Assembly: GCA_033439795.1 (NCBI GenBank)
Contig: JAUTDP010000003.1
Coordinates: forward strand, 2,294,001 to 2,358,000
Length of the DNA: 64,000 nt
From: Sordaria brevicollis
Lineage: Eukaryota; Ascomycota; Sordariomycetes; Sordariales; Sordariaceae
Direction: 5' to 3'
Under the pieces are notes generated by a model. The model saw only the letters and a program-made list of their open reading frames with translations, was not told where the DNA came from and did not search any database. Numbering within the stretch: the first letter of the stretch is position 1; each line of letters opens with the position of its first letter. Positions 48,083 through 62,213 of the stretch are shown here, piece after piece. Both the position numbers and the translations under genes were made by a program.

Positions 48083-51000
48083 TCATCTCCTCCTGGTAGT
48101 CAAAGAGCCCATGTCGAGTCGCATCGCAGGCCGCTCAATCTCCAAACTCCTACTCGGAATGAGCCTGCCACCTGGTGTCCTTGGGTTGGCAACATTGACC
48201 CGACCACGGCGATGCGGTCTCGCCGGTCCATCTTCTTCGTCCGCGCTACTCGACGAATCGTCATCGTAGTCCTTATTGGCTGGCAAGTCGGATCCAGTTA
48301 CCACTTCGTCGGAACCAAAGAAACCTTCATCTCTGCTTGTTGGTCTCTGGACACCCCTCAATGTAGCAACACTCTCCTGACTCCCACTTCGGTCACCCAT
48401 CTGTGGTCGTCCGCTGTCCTCGTAATCGGCCAGCCTGGCGAAATAGTCTGCCAGACCATCAACACTAGGCGTACCAACGATGGCATCGTAGTGAGGCGGC
48501 GGCGTCATCAAATCGTTCTGAAGTGGCGGCGGGGGCTCATCAGCATCAAAGGCTGGTGGATTGTACGAAGGGCAGCGAATGAGATGGATAGGTCGTTCGC
48601 GCTCCAGAGGACTGGGCAGCGTGTGACCCCGAGGGCGGTTGACAGGCAAGCCACCAGGTGCCAGTGAATCATGAACATGGGCAGCTTGAGGCATCGAGGG
48701 CAAGGCCGACGCGCTGAGCCGGTTGAGCCCCAGTCGGCTGCCACTAGGGCTCAGGACATCCTGTTGCTCCACGAGTTGCAACTGTCCAAACGAGGCCGAT
48801 GCGCTTCTGTCCAAGATATCGGCATCAGGACAACCGCAGGATGTCTGGTGGCGTTCGAAAGGCATGGGGCCATCTTGACCATACTGTGGGAGTGCAGTGT
48901 TCGCCTGAGTTGCACGACAGTTCAGCACAGTAAACGGACTGTCGATGCTGATTTCGAAGTGGCGTCTACGCTTGCCCAAGGGGTCTTCAGGATCCAGTCG
49001 AGATATCCTCATGACGATCTGAGGGCGAAGTATTAGTAGACTGCTTTCACAGATTATTTGGGGAGTAATCGACATACCTTGATCCAATGAAACACGTTGA
49101 CATTCTTCCAACTGCAGTCTGGATGAAGCCGAAGGCTCTTATCCCTGGCCATCATGGCGCATGTCGGAATTTGCACGTTCATCTCAAGCTCGGTACTGCC
49201 CCAGAAGGTTTCCAAGCCAAGATCCAGATCACCCAGTAGATTCTCAGTCGGGTTCGGCAACGGCGGCGGTGGCGCGTTTGTCCTGGTTGCTTGCATCAAT
49301 CTGCGGGCTGCCGCAGACCGTCTGGCCTCCTCACGTTGCTGGGGGCTAAGTTCACCACCGCTGAGAACACGGAAGTCGCTGGTATCATACTGCTTATCAA
49401 GGGGTTTCCCGGCAGTTTTTTCGAGCAACAAGATCTTCCTTCCAGCGTCCTTTCGGGTGACATGCCTGTCGTTGGTCCAGTACTCAATGCTCTCAGTCAC
49501 AAACACCTTAAGTTTGTGTACTTGAACCTTGGCCAGCGGAGTGAGCTTGAAGGCAATAGGAATTTTGGCGCCAATGGGAAAGCTCTTGCCAGAAATCATA
49601 ATGTCGTAATGTAGCTGATCTTCCCATTGCCGACTGATGGAAATGGGCTCTGACATCTCGAGCGACATGGAATCAGGCAAACGTACAATGGACACTTCCT
49701 TGCTGCCATGAAGGTTGGGCTTGAAGGCACCCGCTCGTTCTACCGTTGCTTCCAACTCCCACTTGACGGATCCATACTGCAGCTTGGTGGTCTCCAACTG
49801 GTGATGGTCAATGGGCAGCTCAAACGTGTACTCGTATGTACCAGCCTGGAACACCTTGTACCCCTTTGCATGGATTTGGCTTGCGAAAGGAGAGTCGCCT
49901 TTGCCAAAACTCCGAGAGTTGACTGACTGGAGCGAGAGCCTCTTGAGCTCCTTGGCAGTCAGGCTGGTTGAGTGCCGGCTTTTTCCGGTAAGATGTGAGA
50001 AGGAACCGTTGGAAAAGTTGGAGGACAGAGAACTGCCGGGGTTATGGCTACACCCACTGCCCTTAAGCGAATATGTGCACTGGTTTCCATATTCCGTTTC
50101 CCACTGTCCGCCGTGAATGGCCTGAAAGAAGACCAAGGACTGTGTTCGCAAAATGTGCTCCTCATATGTTTCTGTCTTGTTGGGCGGGATTCCTTCTGGC
50201 CATTCCGTCCTCGCTTTGCCTACGAGCTTCAATGTCACGGACTTGAGCTTAACGTTCTTTGACACGTTCAGCTGAAGCTTTCCGCGAAGGAGAGCGGATG
50301 CGCCATGGTTCTCCTCTCGGGCGCGATCATTGTGGTCAAACCCAGTCAAGAAAACATTGGGCTCCGCCAACACTATCGAACATGTTACGCCGCTTCCGGA
50401 CGCAACGGGCTTCTGGAGTTCGGTGACTGATGAAACTGCCGACTTGCAAGTGCAAGCGGACATCATGCTGCTCCGGTTGTTGGCGAGCACAACGGGAGAT
50501 GCGGGTATAGAGGCGACGGCAGTCATGGTGGACTGGTCGATTGTGGATGCTGGGCGCACTGCTGTATCGTACTTTGATCTGCGAAAGTGACCGATAAAAC
50601 TCGAGGGCCTCGATCTTCTCGTCCTGGGCGCGGTGTTGGTAGCCTGGGACGCCAGCGTAGCTGATTTCGGGGGTTTCTTTGCTTTGATGGAGAAAACAGA
50701 CAAGACCTTGTCTATGACTTTGTGGACCGCTTCCCCGGCCGGGGGTATGAAACGAACGGGTGGGAGCTGCTCGGATCTCCTTCGTCTAGCTTTCTCTTCA
50801 AGTCGTTTTCGTTTGTTGTGCTTCTTCTCTGCCTTTTTCCTAGCCTTTCTGTCCTTGTACTCCTTTCGCTTCTGTTCCCTTTCAGCAAGCGGATCAGGTC
50901 GTAACTCGTGTGGAATAAAACCAGCGGGATATGCCACAATGTGAATCGAATGTGGACGTCGTTGACGGGGTCCAATCAAGGGACTGGGAAAAGAAGGGGT

Positions 51001-51129
51001 TGTTGGTGTTGCCGGAGCGCTGCGTCTGTTGCGAGCTGAGGCTGGAGTATAGTAGATGGATCCACGAGCGGTTGACGAGTATGGCTGACGTCGCTGTCGT
51101 ATGCGTTGATGGGGGCCTGTTGGAAACAT
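48083..51129 (-). CDS. Alpha-arrestin (arrestin N and C domains, PPxY)
   Basis: Exon 1 is 51129-49078 and exon 2 is 49018-48083, giving 995 residues. The intron has donor GTATGT and follows HWIK. The first 200 residues are basic and disordered, with a Lys/Arg/Glu-rich helix (REQKRKEYKDRKARKKAEKK). The arrestin N domain covers about residues 235-460 and contains LQLNVSKNVKLKSVTLKLVG and the EYTFELPI strand. The arrestin C domain starts near 500 (DIMISGKSFPIGAKIPIAFK) and ends in exon 2 at RRHFEISIDSPFTVLNCRA. The tail has a PPHY motif at about 858-861, which in this family recruits Rsp5-type ubiquitin ligases, and a weaker LPQY. Such proteins mark plasma-membrane transporters for endocytosis. 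Which yeast or Aspergillus arrestin it matches is not settled. Confidence 0.9.
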
Positions 51130-54100
51130 GGTGGACTAGATTAGAGACTGATCCCGGCTAGGCGTGGTCTGTATGGTGACGACAGATGGGGTTGTAGATG
51201 TAGCTGTAACTGTTATGCTACCAACAACAACGACAAGGTTGGAGGGGTCCGCCACGGAGCGGATGCAGAGACAGGTAGCAGGAAGGTGACATGAGAGGAA
51301 GAATCAAAGAACGGCAGAAAACGAAGGTGATATCAAAGAGTGGAAGAAAAGATGTGCAGTGTATAGCCCGGCAGCAGATGAGCCGAAGGGACGGGAAGAG
51401 ATTGTGACGGGGGGAAGGGTTGTTTGTGGACGGTGACGGGGATATTTAGGAGGAAGAGGACGAGGAGGAGGAGGGTTGAGCCGGCAACCGGATTCAATGC
51501 GGTTGTGGTGGCCGTGATAACCCTGGGTGCGGTACCAGAACCAGCAATGCCGGTCCGGGAGGTGAGGTGGTCGTGAAGGGTGAATGTGAATGGGTATGGG
51601 TGGTCAAGATTCAAGGTAACGGAAGTAGCTTGTATGGCAGTAGTAGCAACGACCGTTGGTAGTGTAGTACTGGAAGGCGGGAGGGATGGGACGAATGGGA
51701 CGAATGGGACGGGACTCGGAACGTGAGCCAGCGTCCTCCATGAAACCCATGTGGAGTGATGGGATCTAGAAGGAAGGCGGGACCTGGGACAAGAGACGAC
51801 GACTCAGGATGGGGGACCTGATGTCTCTTTCAAGCTGATCCCGCTCAAGGGAAGGGGGACTTGGGAAACCGAGAGGGCAAGTGCGGTCTAGATGTGGTGC
51901 CATGTTGGACACAGGTTGGACAGGCATGATCCGTATCGAGCAAGTTGAAGAAGGAGCGACCGTTCTGGGAGAAAGCACCCCTCCCTCACTTCCTTCCTCT
52001 CCACCAACTGGACAGACACATCTAAGCGTTGTTGGTGACGATACGGATACACAGCTCAAGTCAACCTTACACTATCCAACACTCGAACCATGATCATCCA
52101 TGACCCAACGGTGCACCACCCCAGAGACCGTGAACACATCACAATCCCCGACACCGACCATTCACGGGGAAACCGTGATTGACGATGGAACTATGACATG
52201 AACATGGACCGTGTGGTGGTGACCTTGGTGACCTGGGGAGATATAAACAATCTCACACACAGCCCTCTTTCCCACGTCAATTTGAGCCATTCAGGCGCAC
52301 TGGCGCTGCGTTTTCCATGCACAACGCACGCTCACCTCAGCTTGACTCCAGTTTGGAGAGACCAGGTAGAGGTAGGGCTGGCTGAGCGATGAATTGTGTA
52401 AACCAATCGAGTGGGAAATGGCAGTTGGCCGCCAGACTAACAGCCAGCTGCACCTGTGCTAGTAAGTGCATAAGACATATATGGAGATATCGCCAGCGAA
52501 TGGCCAGAGTTGGAGATCGGATGAGGTACCGCAACGGTCCATGTCATCAACCATGTGGGGAGCTTATGGTGAAGGGAGGGAGGGAGCAGGTGAGGTTGGG
52601 ATGATGATGGGGGTCATGGAAGTTGTCGATTCAACGTTGGACTCAACTCTATCCATTCCATGCTGACCGTTGTCCGGATATCCCGTTTGGCTCAGCTCAC
52701 CGCGCATTGACTGGTCATGGATAGGTGTGGATGTGGACGAGGGTCTCAAAATTCTCTGTCTGAATCTAGACCATCAAATTGCCCCCAACTTGGGGAATAT
52801 GAGATGGAAGGAGCGTAGCTGGGGAAACGCGTAATGCAGTGAGTGGGGATGGGGGAAGGTGCGACAAACACAGCAACGGCAAGAGCAAGAGGCAGGCAAC
52901 ACCGGGTTAACCATCTCAGCAACAAGCAACAAGCAAGTCGGAGCGGGCAGAAGAAGCAAGAGAGACTGAGCGAGTAACTCTTGTGTCTCCTTCCCCATTT
53001 TTCCCATCTCATCTCACTTTTCGGTCTGAAGAGAGGAATGCGCAAAACTCCGATGCTGGTGAAATTGCTGCGATAAAAAAATGAAAACAAAGAGGCAGCA
53101 GAGTCAAACCAAAACACTGGTGAGATGCAGGTTTCCATGGGCGCGTGTATGTGTTATAGTAGAGAATAATATAAAAACGAAACCACAACACGTACCTGTA
53201 CCTCTCTGATCATTAGCTCGCCGGCTATCTCTGCGCTTCTATGGCTGCCGGGCGCAATCAACCGTCCGTGATATCGGGTAGTGGTGAGCTGTTTGGGTAG
53301 CACAGTAATTTGCGGAATCGCGATCCCGACCTGCACGACACTCGGCCTGTGTTGTTGCTGTTGTTGTTCGTTGGTTGTCGTCTTAACGTGTGTGTTTGGC
53401 AAAGTGTGCAATGATAAAACGACCAGGGCCCAGAGGTTAACGTTGCGTTGGTTCTAGTCTTTGTTGTCGAAGAAATCCTGAATAGTCGGTTCCCTGTTGG
53501 GACGGCCCAGCAAAAAAAGTGTTGGTTATGATATCAAACTGCTTGACGCAAAGAAAGGATTGCGTTGCCGGAACGGCCGAAGGGAGGACCGGGCGTAGGT
53601 AATGTGCCGTTACTGGTCTTTGTGTGTGTGTGCGTGTTGGATGGATGTGTCCCGCCGCCGTAAACCGAGAGGACAAATAGTGATACTGACGGCTCTTCCA
53701 AAATTGGGTGGTAATAGTCGAGGGCGTAGTCGTATGTTCTCTCTCGTTAATCGAGGTGGATAAGTGATAAGCAGGCAATAAGACGGGTATCAATCAATCG
53801 TCCGTGGTCCTGACTGGCGAATCCGGCAAAAAAGTGTCTCAGGCCCGGGAGTTGTGTTGTTGGGTTAAGGTCGGATGGTCACGCTTTGGGTTTGTGCCGG
53901 GGATGACGGGATGTTGCGCGCGCGGTACTTGGGTAACCCTCTTGCGGTGTGAGATGTGTGGATGTATATCCTCGGTCTCTGCTTGCTGAGTTTAGACTAT
54001 GTGGTATGTAGTCGTCTTTGCCGGGTCAGAGATAATAACAAACCAGACCAGGGCGCAGGGAAGGGCGTGGGTATGGATGTGAGGTGGACTGGAACTGGAA

Positions 54101-56081
54101 CTGGAACTCGACTCGATGCGGCGTGGAAAAAAAGAAGTGACGGGAGTTGGAGCCAGGAACTTGAAACAAGAACAACCGGCGGGACGGTGAGAAGGGGACT
54201 CTCTCAAGGAATGTCAAGGGGCCTGGTTGTTATGTTGTAGTGAAGGACCGTGGTTAGGTAGGTAGTATTTGTGATATTACTAAGTGATGAGAGAACGGAA
54301 GCAAACAAAAAAGAAACTTTATTCAAATCATGATGAGAACAAGACTCAACCCAACATTACAACAACCACCACCATCACTTATCCGCACTCCCGTCCGGGA
54401 GGCAAGCGAAGGCGAGAGAGAGAGGGAAACATGCACCCTGATTTTCCCGCCCAGAAGAGCACTCATCATCGCTCCCTCAAGCTGGTTCTGAATCTCCATT
54501 GGACCATCTTGGCTGGCGATTGGGTCTGAAGAGGGTCTTGGTGGACGGTCCTGACGGTCTGGTCGGAGAGATCAAGGTTGTCTTGCAAAGATGCGAAGAC
54601 GGCCAAGGGGACGCCATCATCTCCACACTGCAAGTATGATGTATTCGCGACGCCGCATCCCTGTCACTTACCCCACTGCCGCTAGCAAAAAAGGTGGAGG
54701 AACTGGGCATTCTTGGCATCGATAGGGTCGCACTCGGTGGGTACCACAGGTCCGCATTCTCAGTCTGTTATTTCCACTTTCTTGGTTTGAGGTGCCTTTT
54801 TTTGGTCGGTTTTTTTCCTTTGAGCATGACACTGCACTCATCGAAAAGTGTTTTCTTCCGTTATCGCTGACCATTATCTGACTGAGAATTCCGAGGGACC
54901 CGGATGGGCAAGTCCAAGAGAATCATGATGGAATTGGATATCATAACCACATACCGCAACCGTCAGTGATGGTCTCAGGTTTGTCCAACCCAAACACCAC
55001 GTTGCTGGTGCGAGCCATTGTTGGTTCTTACTTGTAGAGCCAACTACTGTAATGCCAGATGTGGCCGCTTGCGTGTACCTGCGCACATATATCCAGTATT
55101 GAAGCTACACATATACTACGTATAACATACGCATCCCATAGAAAACTTACAGGACTGCAGCTAACACGGCCGGTGAATCACTCCAGAAGCGGGAGGACGC
55201 ACACGTTTGAGCTACCGGTAGGTCGAAGAAAAAAAGAAGCAGGATATTCCGTCGTTTTGAGGTTCACAGATGAGGGAGTCAGGATGACACCAAGACATGG
55301 ACGACACCACCAACGGCCAACTTTAATCCAACCTTGAAGAGTCTTTGATCTCCCCCTCCTTTACGGTTCTGTACATCACGTACATCATGCTTCCCTCCTC
55401 TGCCCTCAACCTCTCCTCGTTGGTTCTTGTGCAGCCGCGGTACCTTACGCGATAGCACATCACAAAACGGCACCGCACTGGTTGAGATCTCTGGGAGATC
55501 TGCTGAGTAATTAGAGTGTCATAACCAGATCTGGGGATGAAAATTCACAGATTCACACTCTTTGATGGAACCACCGGTAATGATGATTTGAGGTCGAGAT
55601 ACTGCAAGATATCTCCACGTACAGCCGATATGGTAGGTACAGCAGTCCAGGTCCCCCTTCTATGCGATGCATGAACGGCTGTCCTGGCACTTTCAGCCTG
55701 TGTGTGTCCATTTTGCTTCAACATTCGCAGTCGGGGACATGGCTCTGCATGTACGGGAATAATGGCACGTTTACATGACCGTAGTCACTGCCCTAGTTAA
55801 TATCATTCCCTCGTCTTCCTTACAACCTCTCTTTTAACTTTTCGCGATTTGCTAAGACAGATGGGAATTTCCGTCGCTGCTACACTAACAAATCAACAAA
55901 AAAAAAAAAGCAGCACAGGCCACAGGGGTTCTATAAGGCACATGGAGCACATCCACAGCACCCCCGTTCTCTACGTCATTCCGGCGGGGCCGTTGTCCAT
56001 CAAATCAGGGCAGGCGCCGGTTCCACGCTTTTGGCTGCTCCTGCTGACCCATTTCGACCCGTTGGGTGCCAAAGATACAGG
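51130..56081. other. Gene-poor 5-kb region upstream of the arrestin gene
   Basis: GC-normal, undamaged host sequence. It should contain the arrestin promoter and leader, with pyrimidine-rich and (CTGGAACTGGAA)-like short repeats (about 54087-54107). The open frames are short or start with non-ATG codons and match nothing I recognise. It may hold non-coding transcripts or an unusually long regulatory region. No tRNA or rRNA gene was recognised. Confidence 0.5.
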
Positions 56082-56086
56082 GGTTT

Positions 56087-56260
56087 TGTTGGAGGCACGT
56101 GCGCACCTGCGTAGGTGAATGGACATACCATTCACCGCCAGGCTCCCTTGCCCTACTTTTCTAGCCCTCCAGACCTAGCCACACAGATTTCTTGATTCTT
56201 AGAATAATATAATTAATTATATTACTATAATTGCTTTATTCGTGCCTTGTATGTTCCACA
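56087..56260 (+). repeat. Copia B 5' LTR (174 bp)
   Basis: It aligns to the 3' LTR without gaps. I count about 18 differences by eye, all transitions. The first two thirds are better preserved here than in the right LTR. Confidence 0.93.
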
Positions 56261-59200
56261 GGTTATGAGCCCTCTTTAGAAGCTTATAACTCAAGTGACT
56301 AAAAATAATCGATTGAAAAAGCGCTAGCGATTAATGTACGCGTAAATCTATCGAGCTTTTCGTCGTCTAATAACGTAATTGTAAGCCTATTGGAATATTT
56401 CCGGGAGTTACTTTCGTTGTATATTTTTACCCCGATTTCGATAATATAATTATAGACCTTACTAAGTATATTAGGAGTTAATTTCGTTACGTACTTATTA
56501 ATAATTAATATTGTAATTATAGGCTTTATTAATTCTATTGGGAATTACTTTTATTACGTTGAATAATTTATTTAAATTTTATAAAATTAATTTAGGTATT
56601 AGCTTTTAATATTTTTACTTTATTATATTCGAGCGATTATTAACCTTTATTAAGCGATTAATTTACCCTTTTATTCTTTTATTTATTAATTAAGAATATA
56701 ATTCTTATTAATATAAATTCCTTTATAACTTTACGTAGCGATTATAATTTCGATATTTGGGAGCGTATTTTATATATTAAATTCGAGTATATTAAAATCG
56801 ACGATTATATTTATAAAAAAGTCGCTAAGCTTAACGTAATTATTTATCCCGAAAAATATAAGGCCTAACGTTAGGGTCGTATTTAAATTATAAAAATTAT
56901 TAATATTATTTTAAAGGATAATAAGGTTTTAATTACTTTTCGTTATTATAATTAGGATTAGGATAATTATAACCCTAAGTATTTTTTTAAATTTATTAAA
57001 GCGGCTATTAATAAAATTATTAATAGTACCCGTACCGGAATCCTTAAATAGTATTAAGGTCTTTAGCGTATTACCTTCGATTCGATAGTTTCTTTTTTGG
57101 CTTAATATAAATTGGTTCGCCGCTATATTATTAAAGTTGGCTTAAAAATTAACGAGGACGTTGAGTATTTTAACCTCTTTAATATAATTAAACGCTATTA
57201 TTAAACTAATATTAAACTTTGGGCCGCTAAATTTAATAAAGGTAATTTTATAATTAACGAATTATTAATTTATTTATTTATTTTAGGTAATATTGAGGCT
57301 AATGAAAATACTAATTTTACTTTGTAAATTAAAACTATTAATAATTTTAGTAATAATAATAATAATAGTAATAAGAATAGTAATAAAAATAATAATAATA
57401 AAAATAATAATAATATTACTAAATTTAAATTGATTTGTACTATTTATACTAAAATTATTCGTTAAGGTTATATTTATTATATTTACGGTCGTTATTATTC
57501 TAATAAGAATACGGTTTATTAGTAGTACGACCTTAAAAAGGCTTTTAACTCTTGGCCTAATAAAGAAAAGGCCCGTAAAAGCAAGGCTAGTAGTAATATT
57601 AATACTACTATTATTCTAAATAATACTAATATTACCCTTACTAACCCGGCTACTATTAATTCCGCTTTATTATTTAATAATACTTTTAATAGTGCCGGTA
57701 ATTTTAATATAGCCGCATTTAATACTTTCTAAAGTTTTTATTAAAATTTATAGTAAAGTTTATTTATAGAATTAATAATATAATTTTATTCCTATTAATA
57801 TATTAATTATATTCTAATAACTAAATTAAAGATTAATAGGCTCTTAAAGCATAATAATAATAGAACCCAATTAAGAATCTTATTATTTACGATTCTAATT
57901 GTAGTTTATATATATTTAATTATTAAAAATAATTTATTGAATTATATCTATTAGTTCGATTATTAAAATATATTATAAACAATAATATTATTATATACGT
58001 ATACTACGTTGGTATTATCGAATTTACTCTATTAATTAATAAGAATATTAATATTTATATTCGAATCCTTAATATTATTTTCGATCCTTTAATATTAGCT
58101 AACTTCCTATTTACTAAGGCTCTATTAAAGAATAATATAGATTAGAATATAAAATTGAACTAGTTTACCTTCGTTAATGGATAAAGTATTATATAATATA
58201 AAGAGTTTAACGGTTTTACGGTTCTACCGGTATTCTAATTTAACGATTTCGACTAAAATATTATCACTCCCCGTTATATAATATTAATATTATTTAACTA
58301 TATAATTATATATAAAAGGATAATATACATTAGAAGAGAATAGGTATTTTAAATATATTAATAAATTAGCATTAAATTTAATAATATTAATAATTATATT
58401 TACAATATTTACCTCCGCGTTAAAGCAATTAATTATATTCTAAAAAATATTTACCTAATTACGATTACCCCTTTCCAATTTATCCGTATTAATATTATAT
58501 TATATAATAAAGTAAAATATATAGGAATTCGATACGCCGTTTATTTTATATACAATATATCCGGTTACTATTAGATTAAATTCTATATAAATAAAGGTAA
58601 CGCCTTTATTATTATTATACAATTTAAAAAATAAATCGAACTTTAAATTAATTTTAAAATTAAAATTATAGGTTTAGACGGTAGATTAGAGTTTAGATTT
58701 AATATTAAGGAGTTCTAGAATAGTAAACTAATTGAATAGGTTCGTAGCGAAGGTATCTAATTATATAAAATACTAACCTATACCCTATAGATAAATAGCA
58801 AATCTAAATGCGCCGGCTATATTATTATAATAAGGGCCTAAACCTTTATACTCGATTTAAATATATTAAATTAATTATAGCCTTTAATCGTTTAAATAAT
58901 TATTATAGTATTTAATATTATATTAATAAAGTTAAATCCCGATAATAAAACGCTTTATAAAGTCTTTATTCGAATAATCCTTAACTTCCCGATAGAGTAA
59001 ACCAAATTACTTATTAATTATTTACGAATTTTCTTCTATATTATATATTATTTTATTAAACTAAAAAAGCGCGTTAAAGGTAATAAGTTCTAAGAATATA
59101 CCTATCGGAATAAATTTCTTAATTATAATAATAATTATAATAGGATTTACTAAATTTAAGATTTAAAAATTAGTATTATTATTCGTACTAGCGTAATTAA

Positions 59201-62039
59201 ATTTTTCGAAGATAATAAATTTAAAGACCCCGCTATCGAAGCGATCCTTTATAGAATATTCTTTACCGATTAATTTATTAAAAAAATTAAGGAGGTTGTA
59301 AATAGTAGTATATTAGTTTGGGTAATTGCGTTTAGTATATACCGCTATAGTTTAATAGAATAACCTTCTTTAAAATTATCGAATATTAATAATTAATAGG
59401 AGATTAAGTATAAGGAAAAACCGTTAAAATTTATACCTTTTAATTTAATTTCTACTTACTTTATTCTAAATTTAATATTAGCGCCCGAGACGATTACTAC
59501 GCCAATTCTAAAGCCTACTATATTTACAAATATTGCGACCGCAATTGTAACGATTTTAGAAATTAATGCGATTATATTAGGAAGTGTTATTAGAATAATA
59601 ATTTAATACCCTTTATATTACTTCGAGTACCCGCCGCTATTCCTTTTTAATTAACCTTTATTATCGATTAAATAAAATAAATACGAATAAACCGAAGACG
59701 AATAAAACGAATACAAATAAAACGAATAGGATAATTAAAATAATAAATTAAATAAAAAATTAATCGATTTTAAGGATTTTAATAAAGAGGACCTTATATT
59801 ATTCGGTATATACGAGTAATACGAACGCGAATTTACGGTTTATATAATTCCCGGTACTTTATTGCCTAATACGTTATAAAATTTCGCGTCGGCTATATAA
59901 TTACTATTTATAAGTACTTTAAATTTAATAAAAATACGGAAATTCGATCTTAATATAAATATTAAAATTAAAAAATTTTAATTTAAATTACCCGAATAAT
60001 TGGTAATTACCCCTTTATTAAATAACCCTCCCGGTATTAAATAAGAATAATAGATTACCGAGGAAAGCCAACCCTTTAATATTATATTAATAATATTAGA
60101 AATAAGCGAAGGTAAATTTCGTAGATTTATAATTAAACTTCTTGATTTTAAATACGGATAATAGAAGGTAGTTAATAATAATAATAAAATAAATAAATAA
60201 ATAAGTAAATAAATCGCTAATATTAAAGATTTCGCTAACCTATTCTTTAGAATTACGGAAGTAAAGTACGTTATTAAACCCCTTTAATATTACTTTACTA
60301 CTACGAAGGTCCTATATAATTTAATATTATAAGCTAATAATCGTTCTATACTTAAGAATTATTAGTAAATTAAGAAATTGTATAATTATAAGTAATATTA
60401 ATTACTAATTATATAGAAATAGGTTAAAATATTCGAAGATTAAAGTGTTTATTTCTTCGTTAAATATATACCGGATATGGAAGTTCTATTTAAAAAATGG
60501 GTTTATAACGAGAAGTATAATATTAATTTTAAAGAATACTTTATATACGCTAAATAGGTTATTTATAATAATTTTGAAGAAAATAATTGAATAGTACAAG
60601 ATATTTATATTGCCGTCGCTAATATAATTAACGTTCGTTTATTTTTGGCTATTATTACTACTTACGATTTCGAATATAAATAATTCGATATTAATATTAT
60701 ATTCTTAAATACTTTAATTCCTAAAGGTATTAAATATTATATAGAATAACTATTAGGATTTGAGAAGGGACTTTACGGCAAATTAATTTATTTATTATTA
60801 AGGGTACTCTATAGTTTACGTCGTAGCCCGTTATATTAGTTCAATATAATTATACTTATTTTTAAAAAATTAAATTTCTTTCCTATCGGTAAAAATATAT
60901 ATTTATTAATTAATAAAAAATTGGGCGCTTTATTTATCCTTTATATTCATAACTTCCTTATTATTACTCTTACTAAAAAGATTATTAATAATATTTTTAT
61001 TACCTTATAATAATATTTTAACATTAAATATATAAATCTAATTAGGACCTTCTAAAGTATCGACGTTATTAGAAATAGGAACGAGCGTACCGTATTTATT
61101 TTATAAAAACGGTATATTCGTATAATTATTAAGAAATTTAATTCTAAAGAAATATACCCGGTTAAAATACCCTAACTATCCGATTATAAGATCTATAGGG
61201 GTGAGGAATTACTTATAATAAATAGGAAATTATATATTAAACGTATTAGCTCCTTAAATTAAATCTCTTTGGGTATTCGATTAGATATTATATATATTAT
61301 TAATAAATTCGCTAAAGGAAATACTAAACTAACCGATCGCTATATAATTGTTATAAAATACCTTTAGCGCTATTTTACCAGTTTCTTTAATTTAAGTATA
61401 ATTTTAAAAGGTAAACCGTTATTAATAACCGATTTAGACTTATAATTTAGGGTATATACGGATATATTATTTATTAATAATATCCTATTACGCTATAGTA
61501 CTACTAGTTACGTCGTTTTCTTTATTTGCAGTCCAATTTTATAAAAATTTAAAAAATAGGACCTTATAACTATTAATATAATAAAAGTAAAATTCGTTAA
61601 TTTATTTCCAATAGCGAAATTACTATAATAAATAAATAATATACTTTATAAATTGGGTATAATTAATAGCTAATAAAATATCTAAAAAATCCTTTATACC
61701 GATAATATAAATATTAGGGAGAGGGTCTTCAATAAGAACGTTCTTATTCGAAACCGATATATTAATATTCGATATAAATAGTTAATCGAATAAATTAAAT
61801 AAAAGAATATCGAAGTTATTTATATTTCTAAGGAAGAGATACTTATAAATAGACTTATAAAACCGTTAAAAGTAAATAAATATATAAAGTTCGTAAAATT
61901 AGTCGGAATATATTAATAGAAGGTTCTTTAGGCTTAATAAAGAAAACGGGAAATACTATAATATATATTACGAAATTACTTTATATATAGTACTTTTACT
62001 TCACTTTATTTATTTTAGGTTTTTCGGTCTATAGGGGTG

Positions 62040-62213
62040 TGTTGGAGGCACGTACGCACTTACGTAGGTAAATGGACATACTATTCACCGCTAGGCTCCC
62101 TTGCCCTACTTTTCTAGCCCTCCAGACCTGGCTATATAGATTTCTTGATTCCTAGAATAATACAATTAATTACATCACCACAATTGCTTCATTCGTGCCT
62201 TGTGTGTTCCACA
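62040..62213 (+). repeat. Copia B 3' LTR (174 bp)
   Basis: The right LTR is followed at once by the GGTTT duplication and undamaged host sequence. Its last third is better preserved than that of the left LTR. Confidence 0.93.

Larger units (their letters stand above)
56087..62213 (+). mobile_element. Ty1/copia LTR retrotransposon B, RIP-inactivated
   Basis: This 6,127-base element has two 174-base LTRs (TGTTGG to CCACA) and perfect GGTTT duplications at 56082-56086 and 62214-62218. Directly after the 5' LTR comes GGTTATGAGCCC, a possible primer binding site; CTATAGGGGTG abuts the 3' LTR. Coding remnants are gag with a Cys/His remnant near 57.43-57.49 kb, a post-integrase segment at about 59.0-59.2 kb, reverse transcriptase with LYIHNFLIIT at about 60939-60968, and RNase H with a TINIIKVKFVNLF remnant at about 61567-61607. 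The order gives Ty1/copia. It differs from copia A in LTR sequence and length, so it is a separate family. Confidence 0.92.

Noticed and set aside
47925..49036. Several plus-strand frames over the arrestin gene
   Set aside because: They are shadows of the arrestin reading frame.
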